Assembly: GCA_034401795.1 (NCBI GenBank) | Contig: JAVVLW010002614.1 | Coordinates: 38,260 to 102,259, forward strand | Direction of reading: 5' to 3' | Length of the DNA: 64,000 nt | Source of the DNA: Chaetoderma sp. LZ-2023a | Taxonomy: Eukaryota > Mollusca > Caudofoveata > Chaetodermatida > Chaetodermatidae | In this document: piece after piece, positions 36,725 through 47,831 of the stretch | Numbering within the stretch: the first letter of the stretch is position 1 | Layout of the letters: each line of letters begins with the position of its first letter | Notes under the pieces: model-generated | What the model was told of the DNA's origin: nothing | What the model saw: the letters and a program-made list of their open reading frames with translations, nothing else | The model's database searches: none | Position numbers and translations under genes: made by a program

Positions 36725-37390
36725 GAAAACGATTCTTTGAAGGCTTCCAGTTTTAGATGCAGGTAGCAGCTCAATAAACAGCTATGTCCCTTAGTCAGTC
36801 AGTCAGTCAGTCAGTCAGTCAGTCAGTCGGTCAGTCAGTCAGTCAGTCGGTTAGGTTGGTCGGTTACTTAGCCAGTCATAGAAGCTTATTCTCCTGACTG
36901 CTACAGGCTGTACAATGTAGCTTCAAGTTTTTGGTATACAGTCATCAACCTTGGAGGAAAGGTTAAGTTCTGATGATGTGCGGTAAATTTGGGGTCAAAA
37001 GTTCAAAGGCCAATGCCATAGTGGCCAGATTGCCATTATTTTGAAAACTTCTTGTTTTACTAGAGATACTGTGACCAGATTTGGGTGGAAGGAAGGGTGT
37101 CCATGGGGTGCTGAAGTGTGATAAATTTTGTCTCAAACGGTCCAATATCAAGGTCAGTGACATAATTAAATATTCTTCCAAACGTGAATGACATGAGTAT
37201 GATCTGTGCTTGTTTACGTAAATAAAGTGGTAGTGGTAGACAGGTGTTCGACTGAGATATCCTGTCATTTGTTAGTTGTTTTTTTTTGTCAGTCAGTGAC
37301 AAAAGCTTATTTCGGGCTGTTGTTTCAAGAGTTTTTCGTATACAGTAATTAAACTTGAAGGCATGCATTGTACACTTAACGCATGTAGCG
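36725..37390. repeat. GTCA-bearing dispersed repeats, with (GTCA)n
   Basis: 36,740-36,960: GATGCAGGTAGCAGCTCAAT, then ATGTCCCTTAGTCAG, then a (GTCA)n tract at 36,796-36,852, then AAGCTTATTCTCCTGACTGC and GGTATACAGTCATCAACCTT. A second, partial copy lies at 37,270-37,375 (TCAGTGACAAAAGCTTATTT, TTTCGTATACAGTAATTAAA). The segment between them (37,000-37,230) has CAAAAGTTCAAAGGCCAATG-type sequence that also occurs beside the copy at 59.7 kb. No genes; the overlapping ORFs are chance. Confidence 0.6.
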
Positions 37391-37589
37391 TGACAAATGT
37401 ATGTCAGTGTGATCTACTTTTCACGCTTCATCCACAGCTATCGACTTTGTTCAAATGCTACAGGAAAAGGATTGTTTGAGCCTCCATTTTTCAAATGTTA
37501 CCAGAATGAAGAGGATGAAGGAACTATTGCAGACACCAGAGCCACCACATCCCAACCTCGTAACCCACAACTCATTGGTGTTGGAAATA

Positions 37590-37680
37590 TTAAAAAATAA
37601 TCTTCTCTTGGCCTGGAAATGGACATTCCTCAAGACAAATGCAGAGGTCATTTTGGTCTGCTTGACCACTAAAGGGTTAA
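37590..37680. mobile_element. Right half of a P1 MITE
   Basis: AAAATAATCTTCTCTTGGCC, TGGAAATGGACATTCCTCAA and ACCACTAAAGGGTTAA form the right arm and TTAA end. The left arm is diverged or replaced. Confidence 0.6.
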
Positions 37681-37698
37681 AACAATGCGATTATAATA

Positions 37699-37903
37699 TT
37701 AACTCTTTCACCGATGAATTCCCTATATCTCATTTTCAAGGCAACCATACAGGAAAGCTGTTAAAATTCATTTGACTGGAAGCCATGCGTGCTACCTTAG
37801 GCAGTAATGGCTTCCAGTCAAATTAATCTCAAGATATTCAACAGATTATGTTTTATATCGTAAAGAATATACTTTTTCATGGATTTGTCGGTGAAATGGT
37901 TAA
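37699..37903. mobile_element. P2 MITE, well preserved
   Basis: TTAACTCTTTCACCGATGAA at the left matches TTTGTCGGTGAAATGGTTAA at the right. The hairpin TTCATTTGACTGGAAGCCAT / ATGGCTTCCAGTCAAATTAA lies in the middle. This copy shows that the P2 family, like P1, uses TTAA ends. Confidence 0.75.
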
Positions 37904-37920
37904 GAGAAAGACTTGAATAC

Positions 37921-38395
37921 AGGGATCCATTTCTGGCTAAGCTCCAGCCATTTCTGGCCAAGTCTGCCCGTTTCTAGTTAAGCCCGCTCATCTCTAGCTA
38001 AACTCTACCCATTTCTAACCAAGCTCTGTCCATTTCTAGCTAAGGTCTACCCATTTCTAGCTAAGATCCGTTCATTTCTAGTCAAGCTCCACCAATTTTT
38101 AGCTGAGCTCTGTCCACTTCTTAAGAGTGTTGGATATCGAGTTGAAAATTCAAAAATTTAAATATCAAGGTTGAACTATACACGTAAACTGTTGTATATT
38201 TTGAAACTAATTTGCCTATGGGAGCAACAAATCCCATCTCAATTAGTTTTAAAATATTCAATAGAATGGTTATTAAATTGTAAATTCTTCATACATACAA
38301 TTCTCACACCTCGGGACAGACTTATTGACATATTTGATTATGATGTCAGGTACTTGAGTGACAGATCAGATCCGTCAATATGGTAATGTATATAA
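37921..38395 (+). mobile_element. Composite element: A repeats, palindrome, B end (short form)
   Basis: Module A: about nine loose copies of CCATTTCTAGCTAAGCTC (37,925-38,115). Then a hairpin, TGTATATTTTGAAACTAATT / AATTAGTTTTAAAATATTCA (38,190-38,265). Then one B-like unit, GATTATGATGTCAGGTACTT and GAGTGACAGATCAGATCC (38,336-38,372). The same order recurs at 39.3, 57.2 and, inverted, 60.4 kb. No ORF. Confidence 0.65.
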
Positions 38396-39280
38396 GAGCC
38401 ATATAGCTTTCCAACAATGCACTATTGTAAGCCAGCATAATGAATATGCATGGCCTGTAGTGTCTACAGCCAGTCTTTGTGTACCTCACTACCACAAGGG
38501 CCGATTGAGGACACTCTGATAATATCATAAAATCTTTATCCCTAATCTTTGATTTAGTTTGCCTACACTGAGCACCTACTTAATATTTAACCTGCACAGA
38601 ATCGAATCCTGTCATTTGCATATAAATGTTCAAACTCGTAATACTCTGAGCGCCTAGCAACACTTCTCCATGATTACGCAACAATGAGGGATTGCTGAAG
38701 CCGATGAAGTGATCACGATACACTGGCGGTGCTCAACAATTTGCGGTCGCAGTTGGATGAAATATGGGCAAATAGGACAAAAAGCGATAGTTGGGCAGTT
38801 TATTCTGTGTCACACGCATATATATAAATCACCGGGAAGAGATAAGACTTTCCGATAATGGTGGACAGTGAAGACAGTTAGATGAGTGTCTTCAGCACAG
38901 CAAGACGTGATGAGCGCTTCCGGTTGTTCTAGACAAGATTTAAGGACAAGGAATTCATTTGTGATGGGGGGAAAATGTGACGCATTCAAACCAGACTTCT
39001 ATGTTAAATGAGCAAGTCAGACATGAAATGCTTCTATCACAAACTCGACTGGAGTTATTGCCCTTGGAGATTTTCTGCTGTATTGGCGCCAATGGGGAAA
39101 ACTAATAGTTTGATGGCATGCTGTGCCATATTTAGAGCCATGGGTACTAATTCTGTGCCATATTTAGAGCCATGGGTACTAATGCTGTGCCATATTTAGA
39201 GCCATGGGTACTAACTTTGGTCATATTATTTACTAGCCATATAAGAAGTAGATCAAGCTAACCGTGTTTCTGGATGATAT
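38396..39280. other. Spacer with a 32-bp triplication
   Basis: Mostly unremarkable. At 39,119-39,214 a 32-bp unit (GTGCCATATTTAGAGCCATG then GGTACTAAT) is present three times in tandem. It creates a short repetitive ORF and is not a gene. Confidence 0.6.
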
Positions 39281-39284
39281 ACGG

Positions 39285-39715
39285 CAATGTTCAGTTTTCC
39301 CATTGGAATGGATAAATCCAGCTTTAGCTATGCCCTGCCCATCTCTAGCTAAGCTCCGCCCATGCTTTGCCCATGTTGTGATCGATCGAACCCACAACTT
39401 CTGTAACCTCAATTTCCAAAAAAAATATACAGGTAAGCTGTTGAATATTTTGAAACTAAATTGACTATGGCAGCAACAGTGTCCACTTAAATTAGTTTCA
39501 AAATATTCAACAGAATGTTTATCAAATAGTAGACATACAATTCACACAGGCTGATGGACTATTAAGCGTTTATGATGGACTTAGATATGCCATTCATGAT
39601 GTATATGATTGTGATGTCAGCCTACCTGTGACTTAATTGATTATGACATCATATACTTGACTGATAGACTGGGTTCCTCTATTAGTAGCAAACACTCAGC
39701 ATATGACATCATATC
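39285..39715 (+). mobile_element. Composite element, short form, second copy
   Basis: GCCCATCTCTAGCTAAGCTC and CGCCCATGCTTTGCCCATG (module A), GTTGTGATCGATCGAACCC, then a hairpin TGTTGAATATTTTGAAACTA / TAGTTTCAAAATATTCAACA (39,439-39,514), then B units GATTGTGATGTCAGCCTACC and GATTATGACATCATATACTT (39,606-39,660). Confidence 0.65.
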
Positions 39716-39889
39716 TTTGTCTATGCTTACCAAATGTCATCAATATCATACTCTAACGTTATCCACAGTTCTGGAGCCAGTGGGGATTGATAAGAAATAC
39801 CTAGGTGGCGGTGGTACCCTTGTCATATAGAGCTGGGGAGTTCTAACTTGAACAGTGGTGAGTGGGACATAAAATCTAGTTATCCAGAC

Positions 39890-40760
39890 GGACAGGATGG
39901 ATGGGCTGACAGATGGATGGATGGACAGACATACAGACAAACACAGACAGACAGACAGACACAGACAAATAGACATATGGATGGACAGGTAGACAGATTG
40001 ATGGACAGATAGTGCACACCATCACATAATACATCGCTTTGTTGCAGGCTTATAAAAATATATGGATTAGCAAATTAATAATGGATTTTGATGGGAGATA
40101 ATAATGTTAATAGAAACATTATTTCAAATTATGTGTCATAAATGACCATCCACTCACCCATCCACCCACCAATCCATATATCAACACACCAACCCACCCA
40201 CCCATCCAGTCCCACCCACCCATCCATCTATCCATCAACCGGCCCATGGTCACCCACCCACCCGTCAATCCAGCCCAACCAGCCAGCTACCCATCCATCT
40301 CTGTGTGTAACACATTATCCATTCGTCCATCTCTCTGTCCATTTTAGCCCATCCATTCACCCAAGCACTCACTCATCCATTCATCCACCCACCCATACAT
40401 CCACCATCAACACACCAACCTACCCATCCATCAATACATTCATCCACCCACCAACCAACTGAACCACCCATCCGTCTACCTGCCTATCATCCAGCCACCC
40501 ACACACTCATCCATCTCTCAGTTTTTCCACTTGTCTAGCTCTCTATCCATCAGCCCATCTATTCATCCACCCACACATGCATCCACACACTACCCACGAA
40601 CCCACCCACCCATCCATCCACCTGCCTATCATCCAGCCACTCACACACTCATCCATCTCTCAGTTTATCCATTCATCTAGCTCTCTGTCCATCAGCACAT
40701 CCATTCATTCACCCAAACACCCATCCATTTACCCACCCACGTGTGCTACCACCTGACCAT
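39890..40760. repeat. GACA/GATG and CCAT/CCAC simple-repeat region
   Basis: 39,890-40,010 is GGATGGATGGACAGACAGAC-type repeat. 40,020-40,135 is AT-rich spacer. 40,140-40,745 is an imperfect CCATCCACCCACCCATCC pyrimidine/A-rich tract with a longer internal duplication (CTACCTGCCTATCATCCAGC at 40,476 and CCACCTGCCTATCATCCAGC at 40,618). ORFs rich in Pro, His and Thr here are by-products. Confidence 0.85.
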
Positions 40761-41162
40761 CTACCTCTCTTCATGGCTGTAATGTTGTACCAATTCCACA
40801 AGGTGATGAAGAAATAAAGATGTATGATTATATACTTACCTATACAGAAAATATACTGCTGCTACTAAACAAGACAATGATATCACTCACTACCTTACAT
40901 CAGCCAGTGTATACATATCTACACTACTATCTTCTTCAGATAAATATCAAACATGTTATAAATTCCATAACCAGGATAGCAGAACTGAACTACAGCAGGA
41001 GGTCTGCAGGCCGCCGCTGCACCTGGTTGAGTCAGTTCTACTGAGAGTGGAGGGAGGGATGAGGGTGTTGTGGGAAATGGAAGGATGATGCCTATTTGCA
41101 GAGTAACTAACCTTTCTCCCCATCAATCAGTTAGTCAGGTAAAACACTGAATAACTCTTTAA
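40761..41162. other. Spacer, no gene seen
   Basis: About 400 bp. A GC-rich spot at 41,000-41,030 has an AG acceptor-like and a GT donor-like dinucleotide but no recognisable coding content. Confidence 0.4.
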
Positions 41163-41351
41163 TTAACCCTTTTACTGACCAATCCCTGGAAATTAAATCT
41201 TTTATGATATAAATCTTATTTTGTTTAATATTTTGAAATTAATTTGAGTGCAATGGCTTCCAGTCAAATTAAATTTCAACATATTCAACAGTTTTCCCTG
41301 TATGGCTGCCTTGAAAATGAGATCTAGTAAATTCCTCGATGAAAGTGTTAA
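41163..41351. mobile_element. P2 MITE
   Basis: TTAACCCTTTTACTGACCAA and GATGAAAGTGTTAA are its ends. The hairpin TTTGAAATTAATTTGAGTGC / GCTTCCAGTCAAATTAAATT has a very short loop. Confidence 0.7.
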
Positions 41352-41401
41352 GCGAACATACATGCTTAGTCACAAGAGATCTAGACTATTTCTTAAACAT
41401 A

Positions 41402-41606
41402 TTAACACTCAAATTTGTTCACGAAAATTTCAATTTGTCATAGAAAATTAACCATTTGCAGACCAAGAGATTATTTTTGAAAATTCACCACTGGTATGAC
41501 TGGCTAGGTTATAGATAATCTTCCAAGAATAGTCTTCTCTTGGCTGTGAATATGGCTGTTTCTAAAGATGATTGACAAAGTTGTTTTTGGCTGGCTTTAG
41601 TATTAA
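41402..41606. mobile_element. P1 MITE, first of three in tandem
   Basis: TTAACACTCAAATTTGTTCA at the left and TTTTTGGCTGGCTTTAGTATTAA at the right. The hairpin centre is partly deleted (CACCACTGGTATGACTGGCT without a full right partner). Confidence 0.65.
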
Positions 41607-41860
41607 CCCTTCCACCCCCCCCCCCCCCCCCCCCACACCTATCAGCCAAAACGGCTTCTGCAGGGGACTTGAGAAGTGTCCATTTGCAGACCAAAAGAAG
41701 ACTATTTTTGAAAACTTACCACTGGAATGACTGGCTCAATAAACGAGCCTGTCATTACAGTGGTAAATTTTCAAAAACAGTCTTTTCTCGGTCTGCAGAT
41801 GGAAATTTTCTATGAGAAAATTTGAATTTTCTTGAACAAATTTGAGGGTTAAAGGGTTAA
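41603..41860. mobile_element. P1 MITE, second of three; contains a poly-C run
   Basis: Shares TTAA 41,603-41,606 with the preceding copy. It contains about 18 C at 41,617, then CCAAAACGGCTTCTGCAG, a good hairpin (CACTGGAATGACTGGCTCAA / CGAGCCTGTCATTACAGTGG), and ends GGGTTAAAGGGTTAA. Confidence 0.7.
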
Positions 41861-41864
41861 GGTG

Positions 41865-42098
41865 TTAATCCTTTCACACCCATGTTGAGGAAAAATTACT
41901 TCTGCAAAATGAGAAATCTTCATTTGCAGACCAACCGAAGAGCATTTTTGAACATTTATCACTGGAATTACTGACTCGATAAGTGAGCAAGACATTCCAG
42001 TGATAATGTTTCAAAGTATTCTTCTCTTGATCTGCAAATGGATATTTTTGACGAAAAAAATTCAAAATGTCTTGATTAATTTGCGGTGTAAAGGCTCA
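41865..42098. mobile_element. P1 MITE, third of three
   Basis: TTAATCCTTTCACACCCATG at the left. The right end decayed to GGTGTAAAGGCTCAA. The hairpin CACTGGAATTACTGACTCGA / GTGAGCAAGACATTCCAGTG has diverged arms. Confidence 0.65.
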
Positions 42099-42165
42099 AT
42101 ACAAGTGGTTTGCTAAAGGATAGAGTACAGCTCATAAAACACTTTGAAAGTTTCCAAAACAAAAC

Positions 42166-43098
42166 TGTCGCTCACCTGGAACATTGGCATTTTAAGTACA
42201 AAGGCTACAGATCCTACATATAGACACATACATTTTTGCAAAAAATGCTGGCGTGTGATTTAAGTGTACTCTTTTAACCAAGGTTGTGGATAGTTTTGAA
42301 AATCCTAGATAGTCACCAGAAAACTGCTTAATCAACATATTTATAAAAGTTCTGCATATTAGGGTTTACGGATGAAAGGATGCTTCCTGCCAAATATAAT
42401 TGAAATCGGTTGAGTGGGTCTCAAGAAGACATTTTGAACTTCCTATTGCTTTAGTATAGGAGTTTTTTGGCAGGAAAATGATTCAAGATGGCCACTAAAT
42501 CGTTGATTGGACAGTTTCAAAAGTGGTAAATTTGAAATCAACATACACAAAAACCTATACAAAAGCAATGTTGGCTTCAAAATCCAATAAGGTCACCAAG
42601 CATGCTACATTTTGATTGGTCCACAACAGCCATGGGTTTTTACATATCAACTTTCCTTGATACAAACATTAATGGGCTTTAATGCCTAATCATATCTCCC
42701 ATATTTCATCCCGATCCATTCAGAGCCTCTAGAGAAATTCATTTTCATGAATACTAGGTCATCCAAGCATTTGGTTAACCAAGTTCCCTCAAACAAATTT
42801 GGTTCCGCTGTTACCCTAGATGATGCTATGACTCAAAGCAATTTCAGAGATTTTTAAAGCCGTTTCTAAACATCACCCAAAATCCAAGATGGCAGCCGGC
42901 CAAATTTACAATCAGCTTCCTTTCAACAAACTTGGCTCTCTATGCTCTAAGCATACTTTCTGCCACATATAATTGAAATCGACCTAGTGGTTCATGAAAA
43001 TTCATTTAAATAAAAAGTTGATGGCCAGTCGCCGGATGGATGGACAGACGGATGGTCGCCATGGTCTAAGCTCACTTGGACATTCTGGCTAGGTGAGC
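42166..43098 (+). mobile_element. Molluscan-type CTCACCTGG repeat, 5'-truncated
   Basis: Lacks the GAGGCCCAA start and begins near GTCGCTCACCTGGAAC. It contains CAACTTTCCTTGATACAAAC at 42,648 and TTCCTGCCAAATATAATTGA at 42,386, and ends GCTCACTTGGACATTCTGGCTAGGTGAGC, a hairpin end. It has one and a half internal units. Confidence 0.7.
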
Positions 43099-43099
43099 A

Positions 43100-43298
43100 C
43101 CAATTGACCAATCAATGAATATAAGTTCTAGAGCCTTCTACAATAGGATCCTTTCAGTCAAATTTAGTTAAAATCTGCCAAGTGGTTTAAAAGATATGTT
43201 TTAAAGCAAAGGTTGATGGATGGACCAACAAATGACAGACAGATAGACGATCGCGATGGCATAATCTCACTTGGGCATTCAGGCCTGGTGAGCTAAGA
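43100..43298 (+). mobile_element. 3' fragment of the same CTCACCTGG repeat
   Basis: Contains AATTTAGTTAAAATCTGCCA, GATGGATGGACCAACAAATG, ATCGCGATGGCATAATCTCA and the hairpin CTCACTTGGGCATTCAGGCC / TGGTGAGCTAA. It is a truncated copy directly behind the one before it. Confidence 0.6.
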
Positions 43299-43364
43299 AC
43301 TCAGTATGAAAAGCCATGTCTACTGATAAAACAAAAACATATTATGTTAATGCACATATATGAC

Positions 43365-44360
43365 AAGCGATGTCAGAGACACGCGCACGATGTCGGACAC
43401 GCACACACGATGTCGGACATGAACACGAGAGCTGTCAGACACACACAAGCGATGCCAGACACACACGAGAGATGTCAGACACACACTCAAGTGATATCAG
43501 ACACACACGAGATGTAAGACACACACGAGAGATGTCAGACACACACAGGAGGGATGTCAGACACACACACACACACACACGCTATGTCAGACATACACAT
43601 GCAATGTTAGACATGTACACGAGATGTCAGACAAACACTCAAGCGATGTCAGACACAACCTCAAGCGATGTCAGACACACACATTCACGCACGCACGCAC
43701 GCACGTACACACACACACTCGATGTCAGATACACACAGGAGGGATGTCAGACACACACGAGAGATGTCAGACATGCACACGAGAGATGTTAGAGACACAC
43801 GTGATGTTAGACACACATACGAGAGATGTCAGACATGCACACACGATGTCAGATACACACAGGAGGGATGTCAGACACACAGACGCTATGTCAGACACAC
43901 ACGAGAGATGTCAGACACGCACATGAGAGATGATAGAGACACACACGTGATGTTAGACACACATACAAGAGATGTCAGACATGCACACACGATGTCAGAC
44001 ATGCACACAAGCGATGTCAGACACGCACACGCGCGATGTCAGACACGCACACACGATGTCAGACACACACACACGTGTGATGTCACACACACGCACGCTC
44101 GCACACGCACGCACACAAACACACAGAGGAGGGATGTCAGACACATGAGAGATGTCAGACACACACGAGCGATGTCTGACACACACGCACGATGTCAGAC
44201 ACACACGCAAGATGTCAAACACACGCAGGCGGGATATCAGAGATATCATGAGCAATGTAACACACACCCACGCCCACACACACACACACACACACACCAC
44301 CACCACCACCACCCACGCCCCGCCCGCCAGCCCGCGCGCACGCACACACACACAGATGTC
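43365..44360. repeat. GATGTCAGACACACAC array with CA tracts
   Basis: Degenerate units of about 16-24 bp built on GATGTCAGACACACAC(G)AGA, mixed with CA and CGCA dinucleotide runs, the longest at 44,275-44,300. ORFs on both strands (SDTHERCQT- and VCVCVC-type) are repeat by-products. Confidence 0.95.
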
Positions 44361-44394
44361 AGCCACGTATACACAGTTATCACAAAACATCTCA

Positions 44395-45960
44395 CTGGCA
44401 TGAGACTCCGGTCTCGCGTCATTGTGACAGTGTTGAACATAAACACGGGCATGAACATCAGTCAATCATGAGATGGCATGAGGAGACTCTGGTCTCACAT
44501 TATTCTGACAGTGTAGGAAATAAACACTGACAAGAACATCAGTCAATCGTAAGATGACATGAAACTCTAGTCTGCTGTTATTGTGACAGGGTAGGACAGA
44601 ACCATGGACAAGAACATCATTCAATCGTGAGATGACATGAGACTCTAGTCTGCTGTTATTGTGACAGGGTAGGACAGAAACATGGACAAGAACATCATTC
44701 AATCGTGAGATGACATGAGACTCTAGTCTGCTGTTATTGTGACAGGGTAGGACAGAACCATGGACAAGAACATCATTCAATCGTGAGATGACATGAGACT
44801 CTAGTCTGCTGTTATTGTGACAGGGTAGGACAGAAACATGGACAAGAACATCATTCAATCGTGAGATGACATGAGACTCTAGTCTGCTGTTATTGTGACA
44901 GGTTAGGACAGAAACATGGACAAGAACAGCATTCAATCGTGAGATGACATGAAACTCTAGTCTGCTGTTATTGTGACAGGGTAGGACAGAAACATGGACA
45001 AGAACATCATTCAATCGTGAGATGACATGAGACTCTTCTAGTCTGCTGTTATTGTGACAGGTTAGGACAGAAACATGGACAAGAACAGCATTCAATCGTG
45101 AGATGACATGAAACTCTAGTCTGCTGTTATTGTGACAGGGTAGGACAGAAACATGGACAAGAACATCATTCAATCGTGAGATGACATGAGACTCTAGTCT
45201 GCTGTTATTGTGACAGGTTAGGACAGAAACATGGACAAGAACAGCATTCAATCGTGAGATGGCATGAGACTCTGGTCTCCCATTATTGAGACAGTGTAGG
45301 TCATAAACACAGACAAGAACATCAGTCAGTCGTGAGATGGCATGACTCTGATCTCCCATTGTTGTGACAGTGTAGGACAGAAACACAGAGAACATCGGTC
45401 AATCGTGAGATGATATGAGACTGGTCTCCAATTTGCGAGAGTGTAGGACAGAAACACTGACAAGAACATCAGTCAATCGTGAGATGGCATGAGACTCAGG
45501 TCCTGCGTTATTGCGAGAGTGTAGGACATAAACACTGACAAGAACATCAGTCCATCGTGAGATGGCATGACTCTGATCTCCCATTGTTGTGACAGTGTAG
45601 GACAGAAACACGGAGAACATCGGTCAATCATGAGATGATATGAGACTCTGGTCTCCCGTTATTGCGAGTGTAGGATATAAACACTGACAAGAACATCAGT
45701 CAATTGTGAGAGGGCATGAGACTCAGGTCTCGCGTTATTGCGAGAGTGTAGGACATAAACACTGACAAGAACATCCGTCAATCGTGAGATGGCATGAGAA
45801 TCTGGTCTCGCATTATTGTGAGATTGTAGGACATAAACATGGATAACATAAACACTGACAAGAACATCAGTCAATTGTGAGATGGCATGAGACTCGGGTC
45901 TCGCGTTATTGTGACAGTGTAGGATATAAACACTGACAAGAACATCAGTCAATCATGAGA
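44395..45960. repeat. 78-bp minisatellite array, about 20 copies
   Basis: The unit includes TTATTGTGACAGGGTAGGAC, AGAAACATGGACAAGAACAT, CATTCAATCGTGAGATGACA and TGAGACTCTAGTCTGCTG, 78 bp (26 codons). This keeps the minus strand open for 309 codons at 44,466-45,395 as a 26-residue repeat (SRLNDVLVHVSVLPCHNN). One unit at 45,030 has an extra TCT. Flanking units (44,395-44,560 and 45,270-45,960) are more diverged than central ones, as expected when an array homogenises from the middle. It is not a gene. Confidence 0.95.
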
Positions 45961-45998
45961 TGGATCATAGGATATAGCATAGCTCATAGATATGTTAA

Positions 45999-46042
45999 CA
46001 TGCCGCCCCCCCCCCATCCCCCCACCCACCCCCACCCCCCAC
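45999..46042. repeat. C-rich tract
   Basis: CCGCCCCCCCCCCATCCCCCCACCC-type sequence: several C runs, G-quadruplex-prone on the minus strand. Confidence 0.85.
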
Positions 46043-46094
46043 AAAATACCCAAAAAACAAACAGAAACATGTTAGTTAGTAAGAAATGTGCTAT

Positions 46095-46255
46095 TGAATT
46101 TTTTGAACATAATGGACCTTTCCAGTTTCAGCTAAGCCCCGCCCCTCTCTAGCTAAGCTCCACCCACAACTCGCTCGTGTTGGGATCGATCGACCCCTGA
46201 ACTCCCTGACTGTCAATTTCCAGAAAAGTTATTACTGAGCTGAATATACAGGCTC
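46095..46255 (+). mobile_element. Composite element, left part only
   Basis: CCAGTTTCAGCTAAGCCCCG and CCCCTCTCTAGCTAAGCTCC (module A), then GTGTTGGGATCGATCGACCC and CTGTCAATTTCCAGAAAAG match 39,310-39,425. The hairpin and B parts are missing. Confidence 0.55.
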
Positions 46256-46660
46256 CCCTCATGGACAATGTCAACACACTAGAACAATCCGAAAACAGAC
46301 TTGATTAGAAATCATGTTTTTTATGACATCCAGTAAAAGCAAGTAGCTTTGGCCGGAAAATGGAGGATTCTGATGGGCGCCTAATGGGTTATGCCATAAA
46401 CACACCAGTCACGCCGCCATAAACACACCAGCATAAAATTGTCTGAGAGAAGCATTTAGTTTCCATTTCCTTATTTAGTGGCAGCTGTATGGATGATCTC
46501 TGGAAGTGCCTGCTGCATATAAAAACCAGCTGATGGTGTTTATCAATGTCTAGGCCCACTTAGCCTTTAAAGCACTGAAATTTCAAGTTCTTATCAGCCA
46601 TCTCATTTCATATAATAGCTTGTATGTAGTAGTAGCTGGATGAAATGCTGTGACTTGACT
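46256..46660. other. Spacer, nothing recognised
   Basis: About 400 bp with no recognised repeat or exon. Confidence 0.4.
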
Positions 46661-46664
46661 GCAT

Positions 46665-46753
46665 GGGTATGTCCATGCATGTCTGTGTGTGCGCGCGCTT
46701 GTGTCCATGCTTGTGTGTGCATGTGCGTGCGTGTGTGCATGCATGCATGTCCA

Positions 46754-46791
<38 letters not shown>

Positions 46792-46822
46792 CGTGCGTGC
46801 ATCTGTGTGTGCATTTGTGTGT
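46665..46822. repeat. GT/GCAT microsatellite
   Basis: TGTGTGCGCGCG, GCATGCATGCATG and an uninterrupted (GT)n of about 28 bp. Opposed ORFs here are by-products. Confidence 0.9.
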
Positions 46823-46830
46823 CAGGTGCA

Positions 46831-47061
46831 TTAATCCGTTAACACTCAAAAATGGCTTCTGCTGTGTTCTTGAGAAATGCCCATTTGCAGAAAAATAGAA
46901 AACTATTTTTAAAAATTGACCACTGGAATGACTGGCTTGATATCTGAGCCAGTCATTTCAGTGGTAAATTTTCAAAAACAGTCATCTCTTGGTCTGCAAA
47001 CGGACATTTTCTATGAGAAAATTGAAATTTTCTTGAACAAATTCAAGGGTTAAAGGGTTAA
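46831..47061. mobile_element. P1 MITE
   Basis: TTAATCCGTTAACACTCAAA at the left and AGGGTTAAAGGGTTAA at the right. Hairpin CACTGGAATGACTGGCTTGA / GAGCCAGTCATTTCAGTGGT. Confidence 0.75.
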
Positions 47062-47621
47062 CTCAAGTTCTATTGGAAGAATTTTAACGAATCTTCGGTG
47101 GTTATGGTGGGGGTGGGTGGGGGGGGGGGTGCTCTTTGAGTTCCTAACACCCCTCACACGCCATTTAAATGGGTTAGTGGTGAGTGAGAAAGACAAAGAA
47201 TTCACCTGAAAACATGTTCTGGAAGCATGTCAGACAGCAACAGCTTTCATCACCATTGTTTCCAAATATACAGTCTTCAATCTGTCTTCTAATGGCTCAT
47301 TAACTATTTGTGACACCAGGGCGATAAGGGTTAACCTCTTCAGCCGACCGACCGACTGACAATAGGCAGCGTGGTCACCAGAGGACAAAAATTGGGTAAA
47401 ATCAGCTGAATAGATTCAGAGATACGGATAAGAGACAGACCCAACACAATACATTCTTTCTACTATGCAAGGTTATAAATATATAACCTTTTTAATGGTG
47501 ATCCTTACAGATCAGTATCAGAAAATGTACAGTTCCAGGCCATTTTGTAATGATCCATACTGTACAGCATATAACTGTAATCAAAATGCTCTGAATGCAT
47601 CATTTACTGTTATTAGGATAA
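47062..47621. other. Spacer with a G-rich run
   Basis: A G-rich stretch (GGTGGGGGTGGGTGGGGGG) lies at 47,105-47,130. Otherwise AT-rich with nothing recognised. Confidence 0.5.
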
Positions 47622-47831
47622 TTAATCAGTTCATGGTCAGGATTGATCAAGGAAATCTAAATGTTTGCATAGTCAATAGCCATTTGCAGGCTAAGAATAT
47701 CTTTTTGAAAACTTACCACTGGAATAACTGGCTCAATAATTGAGCCAGTCATTCCAGTGGTAAGTTTTCAAAAAATTTCTCAGGGCCAGTACCAAGGCTG
47801 ATTTTGGCTGACTTGGCCATTAATGGATTAA
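47622..47831. mobile_element. P1 MITE
   Basis: TTAATCAGTTCATGGTCAGG at the left and GACTTGGCCATTAATGGATTAA at the right. Hairpin CACTGGAATAACTGGCTCAA / TTGAGCCAGTCATTCCAGTG with almost no loop. Confidence 0.75.

Noticed and set aside
40142-40462. 106-codon Pro/His/Thr-rich ORF
   Set aside because: It is a translation of the CCAT/CCAC simple repeat.
43668-44471. 267-codon plus-strand ORF rich in His, Asp, Arg and Thr, and its opposite-strand partner
   Set aside because: Both come from the GATGTCAGACACACAC and CA repeats; opposed open frames over the same repeat are expected.
44466-45395. 309-codon minus-strand ORF
   Set aside because: It is the 78-bp tandem repeat read in frame (26 residues per unit); there is no non-repeat domain and no exon signals.
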